In this document: positions 1 to 7,720 of the stretch, piece by piece
Layout of the letters: every line of letters starts with the position of its first letter
How positions within the stretch are numbered: the first letter of the stretch is position 1
NCBI GenBank assembly: GCA_963922455.1
Contig: CAWUIO010000151.1
Location: 1 to 13,020 of the forward strand
Reading direction: 5' to 3'
DNA from: CAWUIO01 sp963922455
GTDB lineage: Bacteria > Bacteroidota > Bacteroidia > Cytophagales > Microscillaceae
DNA length: 13,020 nt
Notes under the pieces: generated by a model
The model's input: the letters and a program-made list of their open reading frames with translations, nothing else
Database searches by the model: none
Told to the model about the DNA's origin: nothing
Position numbers and translations under genes: made by a program

Positions 1-1
1 T

Positions 2-913
2 GCCTCAGGTGCCGGGGCTGGTCAATTAGATCAATTCAAAACCGCTATCAACGGAACAGGAGCTACTTTGACCGTAACCCTTGTGGCTGACTTCCCATTT
101 GAAGCGATGGCCTTTGATAATATCTGTATTGAAGGTACTCCTGCTACTGCCGGGCCTCAAAAAGTAGCTCAGGTTGACTTTGACGGTAACGAAATTAACG
201 TTTTAACTGGATTTGATCCTGCTACCGGAAACCAAGACGGAGGTGGAGGTGACTTCTTTGGCGTAGGAAGCATCAACAACTGGCCTCAAAGTGCTGGCGT
301 ACCTTTCAGCTTGGCCGATGATAGCCAAACTGGTGTTGGAGGTGGAGTTTTCCCTGGTGACACCGAAGGTGTTTTCGGACAAAATGCCAACTTTGACAAT
401 AACTTCTTCGGTATCTCCGATAGCGATGAGTTTGGCGAGCCTGGACAAACCGCTACTTGGGACTTTGACGTAGCCGGTTTTGAAAACTTAGAGCTAAGCA
501 TCGATATGGGGGGTATCTCCGATGGTACTTCATTTGGTGGTTTTGTTCCCCAAACCGCTGTATTTACGGTATCCTTAGACGGAGGAGCTACCCAAACCGC
601 CTTCTCTCTTGCGGCCACTACCAACACGGGCAATTTCACTTTCCGTCCGATGGATAACGGAAACAATACACCGGTAGGTGGGGTGTTGGAAGTAACGGGT
701 GATAACGCTATTTCTAAATTCTTGGCCGAAGACGGAAGCCAAGCTACGAATACATTCTTGGATAAAACACCTGCTTCGGGTCCTGGAGCTGGACTTTTGG
801 ATAAATTTTCTACTTCCATCAACGGAACGGGTTCGGTTTTAACCCTTACGCTTGTAGCTGACTTCCCATTTGAAGCCATGGCCTTTGATAACATTTGCAT
901 AGACGGAACCCCA
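2..913 (+). repeat. Tandem ~257-residue domain repeat inside the nuclease gene
   Basis: Bases 2-142 and 773-913 encode the same 47-residue block (38 of 47 residues identical; both contain FPFEAMAFDNICI), spaced exactly 771 bases apart. Bases 143-913 are therefore one complete unit, and 2-142 is the end of a preceding unit that is mostly outside the window. The unit is rich in Gly, Asp, Asn and Phe, with alternating hydrophobic residues and no cysteine cluster, so it looks like an extracellular beta-sandwich. I do not recognise a named family. Codon choices differ between the copies, so the duplication is not recent. Confidence 0.85.
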
Positions 914-3900
914 GTAGGTGGTGGTGCCGCCTTAGTAAGTGCTGTATCTGAGGATACCCAAGAAGGGCAAGCTGCCGGGGGGTTCACCATTCGTCGTACC
1001 GGTAGTACCGCAGCTGCTTTGGATGTTATGTATGTAGTAGTTGACAGCAGCACTACGGCTTCCCCTAGCGACTTTACGGCTAATCCTCTACTATCCGGAA
1101 CCGTTACCATTCCAACAGGAGCTTCCCAGACTACCATTGATATCTCAGCGGGTACAGATGGGGTTTTTGAAGGAATCGAACAAATTGTTATTGCCATCCA
1201 AGACGGAAGTGATTACAGTGTAATCGGAACTGGCTTATCTACGGTTCAAATCATTGACGGTGATGTTGCGCCAATCAGTGCCCTTCAGGGAAGCGAGCTA
1301 GAATCGCCGTTCATTGGCGTTCCTGCCATCGTTGAAGCCATTGTCGTAGGTGACTTCCAAGGAAGCTCTAAGCTAAGCGGATTCTACCTACAAGAAGAAG
1401 AAGCCGATTATGATGCCGATGATGCCACTTCTGAGGGTATCTTCGTATTTGAAGGAACCAGCTCTTTGTTGAATGTAGCTCTTGGAGATAAAGTAGAGGT
1501 AAGTGGTACCGTTACCGAGCGTGATGGATCTACTAGCTTAATCAACATTACGGGTATTACTCTTATCTCTGCAGGAAATACACTACCCGCTGAAATTGCT
1601 CTTACCTTGCCTGCCCCGGCCGTTAACTTCTTTGAGCGTTACGAGAGTATGCGCGTTGGATTTGCCCAGCAACTATTTGCCGTGGATTTGTTCAACTATG
1701 GCCGTTACAATGAAGCTCGCTTGTCAGGAAACCCTTTCCTCCAAACGGGTACCAACGTAGCTGAGCCAGGAGCGGGATTTGCCACCGTAAACGATTTCAA
1801 CTTGCGTAACCAAATCAACTTGGATGACGACCGGGATCGTAACATTCCTTCTTCGCAACAAAACCGTAACGATGTTAAGTATACCATCAACAATGACGGT
1901 GTGACAGCTCCTACCCGTGGGGCTGAATTAAATGGAGGAATCAACGGAATTTTGGGCGATGAAAACCGAGGCCAGGAAACAGATCTTGGATTTGCTTCGT
2001 ATATCTTGCGTCCTTTAAACCCAAATAATTTCTTCTTTGAAAACAATCCGGCCCGACCTACCGAGGTACCAAATGTGGGGGGAGACATCACGATTGCCGC
2101 TTATAATGTATTGAACTACTTCACTACTTTTGGCAGCCGAGGCGCTTTCAACGCTACGGAGTTTGCTCGTCAGCAACAAAAATTGGCTGCTTCTTTTGTG
2201 AAGTTAAACGCCGATATCGTTGGCTTACAAGAATTGGAAAACAATACTAGCTCTTTGCCATCACTAGTAAGTGTAATCAATGGGGTGAACGGTTTCAACG
2301 CCGATGTGTATGACTTCATCCAAACCGGACGAATCAATCGCTCTAACGGAAGCGGAGACGAAATCAAAGTAGGGATCATCTACAAGAAAGATAAAGTAGA
2401 GCCCTTAGGTAACTTTGCTGTACTAAACAACAGCTTTGACCCAGCCTTCTTTGATAACTCCAACCGACCTATCTTGGCCCAATCGTTCCGTGACTTAGCC
2501 ACGGGCGAAATTTTCACCGTAGCTTCGGCCCACTTGAAATCTAAAGGTAGTCCTTGTGACGGTAATGAGATTTCTCCGGGTGTATTTGATCCAGATACCG
2601 ATGAAGGATCTAGTAGCTGTAACTTAACCCGTGAAAGTGCTATGAACGTCTTCAATCAGTGGGTGGCCACCGATCCTACCGGAGTCAATGATTCTGACTT
2701 CATCTTAGTAGGTGACTTAAACTCCTACGCCAAAGAAGAGCCGCTTGACGCTTTGATTGCTGGTGGATTTGCTAACTTGGTTGATGATTTCAATACGAGC
2801 TCGCGCGCGCCATACTCTTTCGTATTCGGAGGCCCAGAAGGCACCTTGGATTATACCTTGGCTAGCCCTACTATGGCCGCCAAAGCTACCGGAGCCGAAG
2901 TGTATCACATCAATGCCGACTTCCCAGTTGCCTTAGATTACAGCACGTTTAATCAGCCTTTCTTCTTCCAGCCGGATGAGTTCCGCGCTTCCGATCACGA
3001 TCCGATCATCGCCGGGTTCTCTTTTGCTCAGGAGCAAGAAGTAGTAGAAGTTCAACTTTACGATACCGATCAGCAAAATGTGATTGCTTCCATCCAAGAT
3101 GGCGATACCATCACTTTGGCTAACTTGGATACGCGTACTTTGGGTCTCGTGGCGGTTACCAATCCTGAAATCGTAGGGAGTGTAAGCTTAGATTTAAGCG
3201 GTGCTTTCAACTTTGCCCGTACCGAAGGTTTCTTCCCGTACAGCATCTTTGGCGACCAAGGACGCAACAACATCTTTGGCCAGGTACTACCTGCTGGTGA
3301 CTATACCTTGACTACCCGGGTATTTAGTGAAAGACTAGAACAAGGGGAAGAAGGCCAAGGCTTAACGGTCAGCTTCACCTTGGTAGAAGAGGAGATGCCA
3401 CCAGTTGCTATCACGCAATACTTGTTATACAATGCCGATACGGATGAAATCGTTGGAGACATCCAAGAAGGTTCGGTATTCCAAGTGCTTGACCTGGACC
3501 GAACCAACTTAGGGATCGTAGCCCTAACCGATCCTACGCCTACAGGTAGTGTAGCCTTGAGCTTAACCGGGCCAAGCTTCCCCAATGGATTCCGTCGTAC
3601 CGAGGGTTTTGCTCCTTACAGTGTGTTTGGTGACCAAGGTATTCGCGACATCAACGGAGATATCTTTGCCGCCGGTTCTTATAACATCACGGGTACTCCT
3701 TTCACGGAAAAATTGGCCCAGGGTGCTGCCGGTAACACAGTTTCTATCAACTTTGAAGTACAAGAGGCCGAAGTGGCTGCTTTCACAAGCTTCTCCTTGT
3801 ATGATGCCGCTAGCAACACATTCGTTCGTACGATGAATGAAGGCGAAGTAATTGATATGACTAACTTCCCTGGAGGTTTCTCTATCGTAGCCGAAACCAC

Positions 3901-4339
3901 TCCTCCGGCCATCGATGAAGTAGTATTTACCGTAGATGGCTCAGTAGTACGTACAGAAACCGTAGCTCCTTACGCTATCGCCGGGGATAACAATGGTAAC
4001 TTTGTGCCATTCAACCGTCCGGATGGAAACTACGCCTTGACGGTGACGGGTACGGCCAATGCTGTGGCCCTTGCTCCGCTAAGCATTAACTTCTCTATCG
4101 TTAATACGCCGTCTGCCGTAGTTGCCTTCCCGGTACCAACGACTGGTTTGGTCAATGTGGATGTACAACAAGCTGGTGAGCTTCGCGTATTGGATGCCAA
4201 CGGTACTGAGTTGTTCCGTACCTCCGTTAGCAAAGGGGAGCGTAAGGTTATTGACTTAACTGGCCGCATGACAGGTAAGTATATGATCCAACACATCACG
4301 GCTGAGGGAGTTCAGATGATTGACGTGTTGAAAAAATAA
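2..4339 (+). CDS. T9SS-secreted ExeM/NucH-type extracellular nuclease (5' partial)
   Basis: The frame is open from base 2, so the gene starts before the window; 1445 residues are visible. Seen in order: the tail of one ~257-residue domain and a complete second copy (2-913); a Calx-beta-like domain (about 927-1266); an OB-fold of the YhcR/ExeM type (from 1274, with LQGS, FYLQEE and GDKVEVSGTV) ending near FERYESM; and an endonuclease/exonuclease/phosphatase domain (2087-3018). That domain shows AYNVLNYF, GLQELEN (metal-binding Glu at 2231), SAHLKSKG (His at 2531), GDLNS (Asp 2714, Asn 2720) and SDHDP (2990-3004). Its cysteine pair (SPCDG, SSCNL) fits the ExeM-type disulfide. Three ~110-124-residue beta-type repeats follow (3047-4108), then a T9SS type A sorting domain (4115-4336). 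By family knowledge such proteins degrade extracellular DNA and sometimes RNA outside the cell or at its surface. The fold and active site are secure; substrate range is inferred. A terminator follows directly. Confidence 0.93.
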   Translation, partial: ASGAGAGQLDQFKTAINGTGATLTVTLVADFPFEAMAFDNICIEGTPATAGPQKVAQVDFDGNEINVLTGFDPATGNQDGGGGDFFGVGSINNWPQSAGVPFSLADDSQTGVGGGVFPGDTEGVFGQNANFDNNFFGISDSDEFGEPGQTATWDFDVAGFENLELSIDMGGISDGTSFGGFVPQTAVFTVSLDGGATQTAFSLAATTNTGNFTFRPMDNGNNTPVGGVLEVTGDNAISKFLAEDGSQATNTFLDKTPASGPGAGLLDKFSTSINGTGSVLTLTLVADFPFEAMAFDNICIDGTPVGGGAALVSAVSEDTQEGQAAGGFTIRRTGSTAAALDVMYVVVDSSTTASPSDFTANPLLSGTVTIPTGASQTTIDISAGTDGVFEGIEQIVIAIQDGSDYSVIGTGLSTVQIIDGDVAPISALQGSELESPFIGVPAIVEAIVVGDFQGSSKLSGFYLQEEEADYDADDATSEGIFVFEGTSSLLNVALGDKVEVSGTVTERDGSTSLINITGITLISAGNTLPAEIALTLPAPAVNFFERYESMRVGFAQQLFAVDLFNYGRYNEARLSGNPFLQTGTNVAEPGAGFATVNDFNLRNQINLDDDRDRNIPSSQQNRNDVKYTINNDGVTAPTRGAELNGGINGILGDENRGQETDLGFASYILRPLNPNNFFFENNPARPTEVPNVGGDITIAAYNVLNYFTTFGSRGAFNATEFARQQQKLAASFVKLNADIVGLQELENNTSSLPSLVSVINGVNGFNADVYDFIQTGRINRSNGSGDEIKVGIIYKKDKVEPLGNFAVLNNSFDPAFFDNSNRPILAQSFRDLATGEIFTVASAHLKSKGSPCDGNEISPGVFDPDTDEGSSSCNLTRESAMNVFNQWVATDPTGVNDSDFILVGDLNSYAKEEPLDALIAGGFANLVDDFNTSSRAPYSFVFGGPEGTLDYTLASPTMAAKATGAEVYHINADFPVALDYSTFNQPFFFQPDEFRASDHDPIIAGFSFAQEQEVVEVQLYDTDQQNVIASIQDGDTITLANLDTRTLGLVAVTNPEIVGSVSLDLSGAFNFARTEGFFPYSIFGDQGRNNIFGQVLPAGDYTLTTRVFSERLEQGEEGQGLTVSFTLVEEEMPPVAITQYLLYNADTDEIVGDIQEGSVFQVLDLDRTNLGIVALTDPTPTGSVALSLTGPSFPNGFRRTEGFAPYSVFGDQGIRDINGDIFAAGSYNITGTPFTEKLAQGAAGNTVSINFEVQEAEVAAFTSFSLYDAASNTFVRTMNEGEVIDMTNFPGGFSIVAETTPPAIDEVVFTVDGSVVRTETVAPYAIAGDNNGNFVPFNRPDGNYALTVTGTANAVALAPLSINFSIVNTPSAVVAFPVPTTGLVNVDVQQAGELRVLDANGTELFRTSVSKGERKVIDLTGRMTGKYMIQHITAEGVQMIDVLKK
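3047..4108 (+). repeat. Three tandem C-terminal beta-domain repeats in the nuclease
   Basis: Unit A (3047-3406) and unit B (3407-3778) share the order LYD/LYN..., GD or EG..., LG(L/I)VA, SV.L.L.G, R.TEGF.PYS.FGDQG, AG.Y, then E.L.QG..G, ending in a hydrophobic strand. Unit C (3779-4108) is more diverged but keeps LYDA, VVRTETVAPYAIAGD and a final INFSIV strand. The core R-T-E-x-x-x-P-Y with FGD/AGD is a pattern I associate with extracellular beta-sandwich domains in secreted bacterial proteins. They probably act as spacer or binding modules between the nuclease core and the sorting domain. Confidence 0.75.
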
Positions 4340-4364
4340 ACCATCTCAAACAATTCTTTTTCGG

Positions 4365-4398
4365 AAAACCGGAGGGTGCTTAGCTCTCCGGTTTTTTT
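4365..4398 (+). terminator. Intrinsic terminator of the nuclease gene
   Basis: A perfect 10-base-pair stem (4365-4374 AAAACCGGAG with 4386-4395 CTCCGGTTTT) encloses an 11-base loop. The run of seven T at 4392-4398 overlaps the end of the stem. It begins 25 bases after the nuclease stop codon and is the clearest Rho-independent terminator in the window. Confidence 0.88.
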
Positions 4399-4459
4399 AT
4401 GGGCTGAGCTGGGACATACTTGTCAGGATAGGTTTAGCATATGATATATTACTTTTTGA

Positions 4460-4597
4460 GGCTTAGGGATGGAGCGCATGTTTGAGCCCGCCGCTGGCAT
4501 GCGGGCAAGCCGGCGAGTAGCGAGAGCCCGACCGGCGCAGGTAGCTAGGGCCTTTCCGAAGCTCATGTCCCAGCGCCGGGAAGCCCCTGTATTTCTT
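4460..4597 (+). repeat. Structured intergenic repeat, copy 1 (inverted partner at 8674-8807)
   Basis: Bases 4460-4535 match the reverse complement of 8731-8807 at about nine positions in ten, with a handful of substitutions and one missing C. Inside this head, GCCCGC (4486-4491) pairs with GCGGGC (4501-4506). The head leads into a clamp, CCGGCGC (4532-4538) pairing with GCGCCGG (4573-4579). The 34 bases enclosed by the clamp share nothing obvious with copy 2. Both copies then resume a common tail, AAGCCCC and, after a short offset, TATTTCTT. The element fills most of the 322-base gap between the nuclease terminator and the hydrolase promoter. I see no coding potential in it, and no target duplication at its edges. 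Confidence 0.85.
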
Positions 4598-4607
4598 TAT
4601 TTTTCTC

Positions 4608-4639
4608 TTTGGCAAGCCCCCGAAAAATCTTTAAATTTC
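4608..4639 (+). promoter_or_regulatory. Putative Bacteroidota promoter for the hydrolase operon
   Basis: TTTG at 4608-4611 (-33 type) is followed after 20 bases by TAAATTTC at 4632-4639, seven of eight matches to the Bacteroidota -7 consensus TAnnTTTG. It ends 22 bases before the ATG at 4662, giving a short leader. Placement and spacing are good, but one base of the -7 box is off consensus. Confidence 0.5.
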
Positions 4640-4661
4640 GCTATTCTCACGAAACACGTCT

Positions 4662-5708
4662 ATGAAAACTTCTCTCACACTGCTTGCTTTGGGGCTTATT
4701 GGAGCTATTGCTTGCCAAACCCAACCCGCTGCCAACAACCAAGTACCCTCCCAGGATGAGACCGATACCCCCCTGACCACCCAAAAACGATTTCTTACTT
4801 TGGGTGGGGAAGAGCAATATATCGAGATTATAGGTCGGCAAACGGAACAGCCTTACTTGATTTTGATCCACGGAGGACCGGCCTGGCCCCAAACTCCGCA
4901 ATTTCGTTACCTCAATACCGCTATTTGCCAGACATACCGTACCGTACTTTGGGAGCAAAGAGGAGCTGGTAATTCGTACAAAAAGAATCCAAAGCCTGAT
5001 AAGCTAAGCCTAGAACAAATTATACAAGATGGACACGAACTCACCCAATGGCTTCAAGACAGCCTGGGAGCCCAAGAAATTTACCTGGCCGGCTATTCCT
5101 GGGGCAGCGTCGTAGGAGCCAAAATTGCGCAACGCTACCCCGATGACTATGTGGCATATATTGGCATTGCTCAGTTTATCAATAAAAGCGCCGGGATGGA
5201 AATATCCCAAAACTGGCTACTTGAACAGGCCGAAAGCCAAAACCGAGGAGACTTAATTCCCCGAATTGACAGCCTTAAACACCCTGAGTACTATCCGAGC
5301 GCTACCGAACGTTTTTTCCAGCAATACCTCTTACTTAATGAGTTTAAAGGGGCCGTTTACAATAAGGAAGCAGTCCTGGAAATTGAAAAAGCCACCGAGC
5401 AATATGATGATTACAAAGGCTACGACTGGTATGGCGTCTGGCGAGCTTCTAGTGAAGCCCTTCAAGACGATCTCTACCAAGAAGATATCCGGAAAATTAC
5501 CCAATTGGACCTGCCTGTAATCCTCGTTGAAGGAAGAAATGATTGGAATGTCCCCTCGGTCTTGGCCCAATCTTGGTTGAACTCCCTTCAGGCCCCAGTC
5601 AAAAAAATCTACTGGGTAGAAAAATCCGGTCACGGCTTGCTGGAAGAACAAGCAGCCTCTTTTAATGCGATTATGCAAATGATACCTCAAGATCTCCATT
5701 CTTTATAG
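4662..5708 (+). CDS. Lipoprotein alpha/beta hydrolase, proline iminopeptidase-like (S33 type)
   Basis: A 348-residue protein with a lipoprotein signal: MKTS, a hydrophobic core, and a lipobox ending AIAC at Cys18. It is predicted to be lipid-anchored outside the cytoplasm. The alpha/beta-hydrolase signatures are ordered as expected: HGGPA (70-74, oxyanion region), WEQRGAG (97-103), the nucleophile elbow GYSWG with Ser146, Asp294 in GRND, and His324 in SGHG. The triad is complete, so the enzyme should be active. HGGP plus the QRG(A/S)G motif resembles proline iminopeptidases and related S33 enzymes, but HGGPA replaces the usual HGGPG, so a peptidase rather than an esterase or lactonase role is only a guess. 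The ATG is chosen because it gives the signal peptide and sits behind the promoter box. Nine bases separate its stop from the next ATG, which indicates one transcript. Confidence 0.88.
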   Translation: MKTSLTLLALGLIGAIACQTQPAANNQVPSQDETDTPLTTQKRFLTLGGEEQYIEIIGRQTEQPYLILIHGGPAWPQTPQFRYLNTAICQTYRTVLWEQRGAGNSYKKNPKPDKLSLEQIIQDGHELTQWLQDSLGAQEIYLAGYSWGSVVGAKIAQRYPDDYVAYIGIAQFINKSAGMEISQNWLLEQAESQNRGDLIPRIDSLKHPEYYPSATERFFQQYLLLNEFKGAVYNKEAVLEIEKATEQYDDYKGYDWYGVWRASSEALQDDLYQEDIRKITQLDLPVILVEGRNDWNVPSVLAQSWLNSLQAPVKKIYWVEKSGHGLLEEQAASFNAIMQMIPQDLHSL

Positions 5709-5717
5709 CTATTCCTT

Positions 5718-6407
5718 ATGAAATCCCGCAATTGGCATCCTTATGTATTTGAGTTCATTTCCATATTTGTGGCGGTAATCGCCGCTTTTGGCCTCGAGCG
5801 ATGGAATCAAGACCGCTTGGCTTATGAGGCCCAAATCAAAATCCTTCGCGAAATTGCCAATGGCTTAGAAAAAGATAAGGAAGATGTCCTAGGCAATTTG
5901 GGTGGTCACTACGTAGGCATCGGCGCCTGCCAATACTGGAGGAAGGTTCTGTTTAATGAAGAAGTTAACCAAGATTCCTTGCTAATTTATTATTTCAGCC
6001 TCACCCGAGATTACATCTCCATTCAAAACCGGGCAGGCTATGAATCCCTCAAATCTCGAGGCCTCGGGCTTATTCGGAATGACTCCTTACGCCTTAAGAT
6101 TATTCGGCTGTATGAGTACGATTTTAATGTACTCCGAAAAATGGAAGAAGAATACCACGAAGGCCAATTTCACCAGAGCTATTTTTTACGGATTAACGAG
6201 TTACTAGCTCCTTATTTTCAAGTGGATAGCTTGTTAGCCCCTCCTACACTTGCCCAACCCATTGCCTGGGAGGAAGCTACTCGAAAAGAACTATTGCTCA
6301 TTTTATGGAGAATTCAAAGAAACCGGGTCTTCACCCTCGATATGTATAAAAATGTAGACGCTAAGATTGACGAGCTCATTGCCACGATTCGGAAAGAAAT
6401 TCATTAA
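5718..6407 (+). CDS. DUF6090-like single-pass membrane protein
   Basis: A 229-residue protein. One transmembrane segment lies at about residues 10-26, followed at once by the motif ERWNQDR (27-33). This arrangement, an N-terminal helix ending in a conserved W-N-x-x-R and then a long charged helical domain, is typical of the DUF6090 family common in Bacteroidota. The rest is amphipathic, rich in Leu, Glu, Arg and Tyr, and probably helical. No catalytic motif is visible. The gene starts 9 bases after the hydrolase stop, so the two are probably co-transcribed and may act together at the membrane. The molecular role of the family is not known to me, and the assignment rests on recalled family pattern. 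Confidence 0.82.
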   Translation: MKSRNWHPYVFEFISIFVAVIAAFGLERWNQDRLAYEAQIKILREIANGLEKDKEDVLGNLGGHYVGIGACQYWRKVLFNEEVNQDSLLIYYFSLTRDYISIQNRAGYESLKSRGLGLIRNDSLRLKIIRLYEYDFNVLRKMEEEYHEGQFHQSYFLRINELLAPYFQVDSLLAPPTLAQPIAWEEATRKELLLILWRIQRNRVFTLDMYKNVDAKIDELIATIRKEIH

Positions 6408-6495
6408 AACATCACGTAGCCCGAAAAAATAGCCCCTCAGCCCTTCAGCAGGAACCTTTTACAAAATTCCCCTAGGAATTATTGCCAAAACCTTG

Positions 6496-6503
6496 TACCT
6501 TGT
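6496..6503 (+). promoter_or_regulatory. Possible -7 box upstream of the acyltransferase
   Basis: TACCTTGT resembles TAnnTTTG (seven of eight if the last two bases are read TG for GT; six of eight strictly). No TTTG or TTG stands at the usual distance upstream; the nearest TTG, at 6482-6484, is too close. It lies 28 bases before the ATG at 6532 and coincides with the upstream in-frame TTG at 6493, which argues against that TTG as the start. Confidence 0.3.
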
Positions 6504-6531
6504 AATACATACAACCACCATCTACAACTAC

Positions 6532-7587
6532 ATGAACAAGCTAGAAAAATCTCAAAATTTTTTAGGCTATATCCATAGTTTCCGAGGTTTTGCCATCTTC
6601 AACATAGTAGCTATCCATGCGTTCATACCGGGTTTTTTACTCGCTAATAACTATGAGATAGACTTTGCGCATCCTTTCTTTATTTTTAATGAAGTCTTAT
6701 TTCACGACAGTACCCTCTACTTTGCGCTTATTTCCGGCCTGCTGTATACAGCCATCCTGCGCCCTCGGGGCTATACCCGATTTTATAGGAGCAAATTTTA
6801 CTACGTGATCCTTCCCTATCTCTTTTTTACCCTTTTATTTTCCCTAGGAGGCCCTGATGGCTTTGTTGATTCAATACAGGTATATGCCCAAATGGTCTTG
6901 TACAACCTGCTTACGGGCAATGCTATGTTTCACTTATGGTATATACCCGTACTCCTTTTTCTATTTGCCATTACTCCACTCTTGGATTTCCTCTTGTATC
7001 ATCCCCGCTGGAAAGTCCCAGCTACATTTTTATTACTCATGCTTCCTTTATTTTTCTCCCGTACCGCCATGGTAGTTAGCCCCAATACCTTCCTGTTTTT
7101 TACGGGTTGTTACTCGGCAGGCATGCTCCTTGGACAAAACGTAGATGGCATACTGCGGTATCTGGATACACAAAGAGTTTTACTCATCACCATCGCTACC
7201 CTTAGCAGCCTCACACTCTTTGTCTTATTTATCTATAAAGTGCAGCACATTGCTTGGGTAGACATTCGGGAATCCATTTTTTATATCCAAAAGCTAAGCC
7301 TATCCATCTTGGTATTACAGGCCTTTAAGGCCCGTGGTAGCGCTCAACCTCCTTGGCTATTTGGGCTGGCACGGGATTCTTTTGCCATTTATTTTTTACA
7401 CGCTCCTTTGGTATTCTCGCTAGGGTTTATTTGGAGCTTTCTGTTCAAGACGCCTATTCCTGAATACCTTAACATCTTATGGGTAGGGGTATTTACGCTT
7501 ATAGTAGGTATCGCCATTTGTCGCCTAATCACGGCCGGTCTTAGAAAACTTATGGGACAAAATTCTCGGATGCTAGTAGGTAGTTAA
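6532..7587 (+). CDS. Acyltransferase-3 family integral membrane protein
   Basis: A 351-residue protein with about ten hydrophobic helices, matching the usual length and topology of the acyltransferase-3 (OafA/YrhL-like) family. Markers seen: SFRGFAIFNIVAIHAF (15-31), with the conserved Arg18 of the RG motif and the key His29 at the end of helix 1; HLWYIPVLL (134-142), equivalent to the family HLWYL motif; and YFLHAPLV (287-294) in a late helix. Such enzymes move acyl groups across the inner membrane onto sugars, lipids or cell-wall components. The substrate here cannot be told and no glycan cluster is adjacent. The ATG at 6532 was preferred over an in-frame TTG at 6493 because the family similarity begins just after it. 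The 124-base gap before it includes a weak AATTCC/GGAATT hairpin (6465-6480), so it may have its own promoter. Confidence 0.9.
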   Translation: MNKLEKSQNFLGYIHSFRGFAIFNIVAIHAFIPGFLLANNYEIDFAHPFFIFNEVLFHDSTLYFALISGLLYTAILRPRGYTRFYRSKFYYVILPYLFFTLLFSLGGPDGFVDSIQVYAQMVLYNLLTGNAMFHLWYIPVLLFLFAITPLLDFLLYHPRWKVPATFLLLMLPLFFSRTAMVVSPNTFLFFTGCYSAGMLLGQNVDGILRYLDTQRVLLITIATLSSLTLFVLFIYKVQHIAWVDIRESIFYIQKLSLSILVLQAFKARGSAQPPWLFGLARDSFAIYFLHAPLVFSLGFIWSFLFKTPIPEYLNILWVGVFTLIVGIAICRLITAGLRKLMGQNSRMLVGS

Positions 7588-7720
7588 TTGCCCAAAAAAG
7601 GCCGTAAAAGAGCTTGGATACCTTCAAAAAATCACGATTTTTGAGCAAATAATCCTAAAATGCTCTGGCCGATACTATTTTTTCTCGGCCCAAATCTAAA
7701 GCTTTTAAAAGCCTCCAAGC

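Noticed and set aside
286..1197. A 303-codon open frame antisense to the nuclease gene
   Set aside because: It is rich in Pro, Ser and Val with no recognisable domain, and lies opposite strongly conserved nuclease modules; it follows from the codon bias of the sense gene.
4460..4597. Integron attC-like recombination site (conserved ends, variable middle)
   Set aside because: The inverse-core and core motifs (GTTRRRY/RYYYAAC) expected at attC ends are absent, and the two copies are inverted rather than in cassette array order.
4469..4759. A 96-codon plus-strand open frame across the repeat and the hydrolase start
   Set aside because: It is mostly repeat sequence and an out-of-frame reading of the lipoprotein signal peptide; Arg/Ala-rich with no family likeness.
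6493..6531. TTG start for the acyltransferase, adding 13 residues
   Set aside because: The added residues do not resemble the family and overlap a probable -7 box; ATG 6532 fits better.
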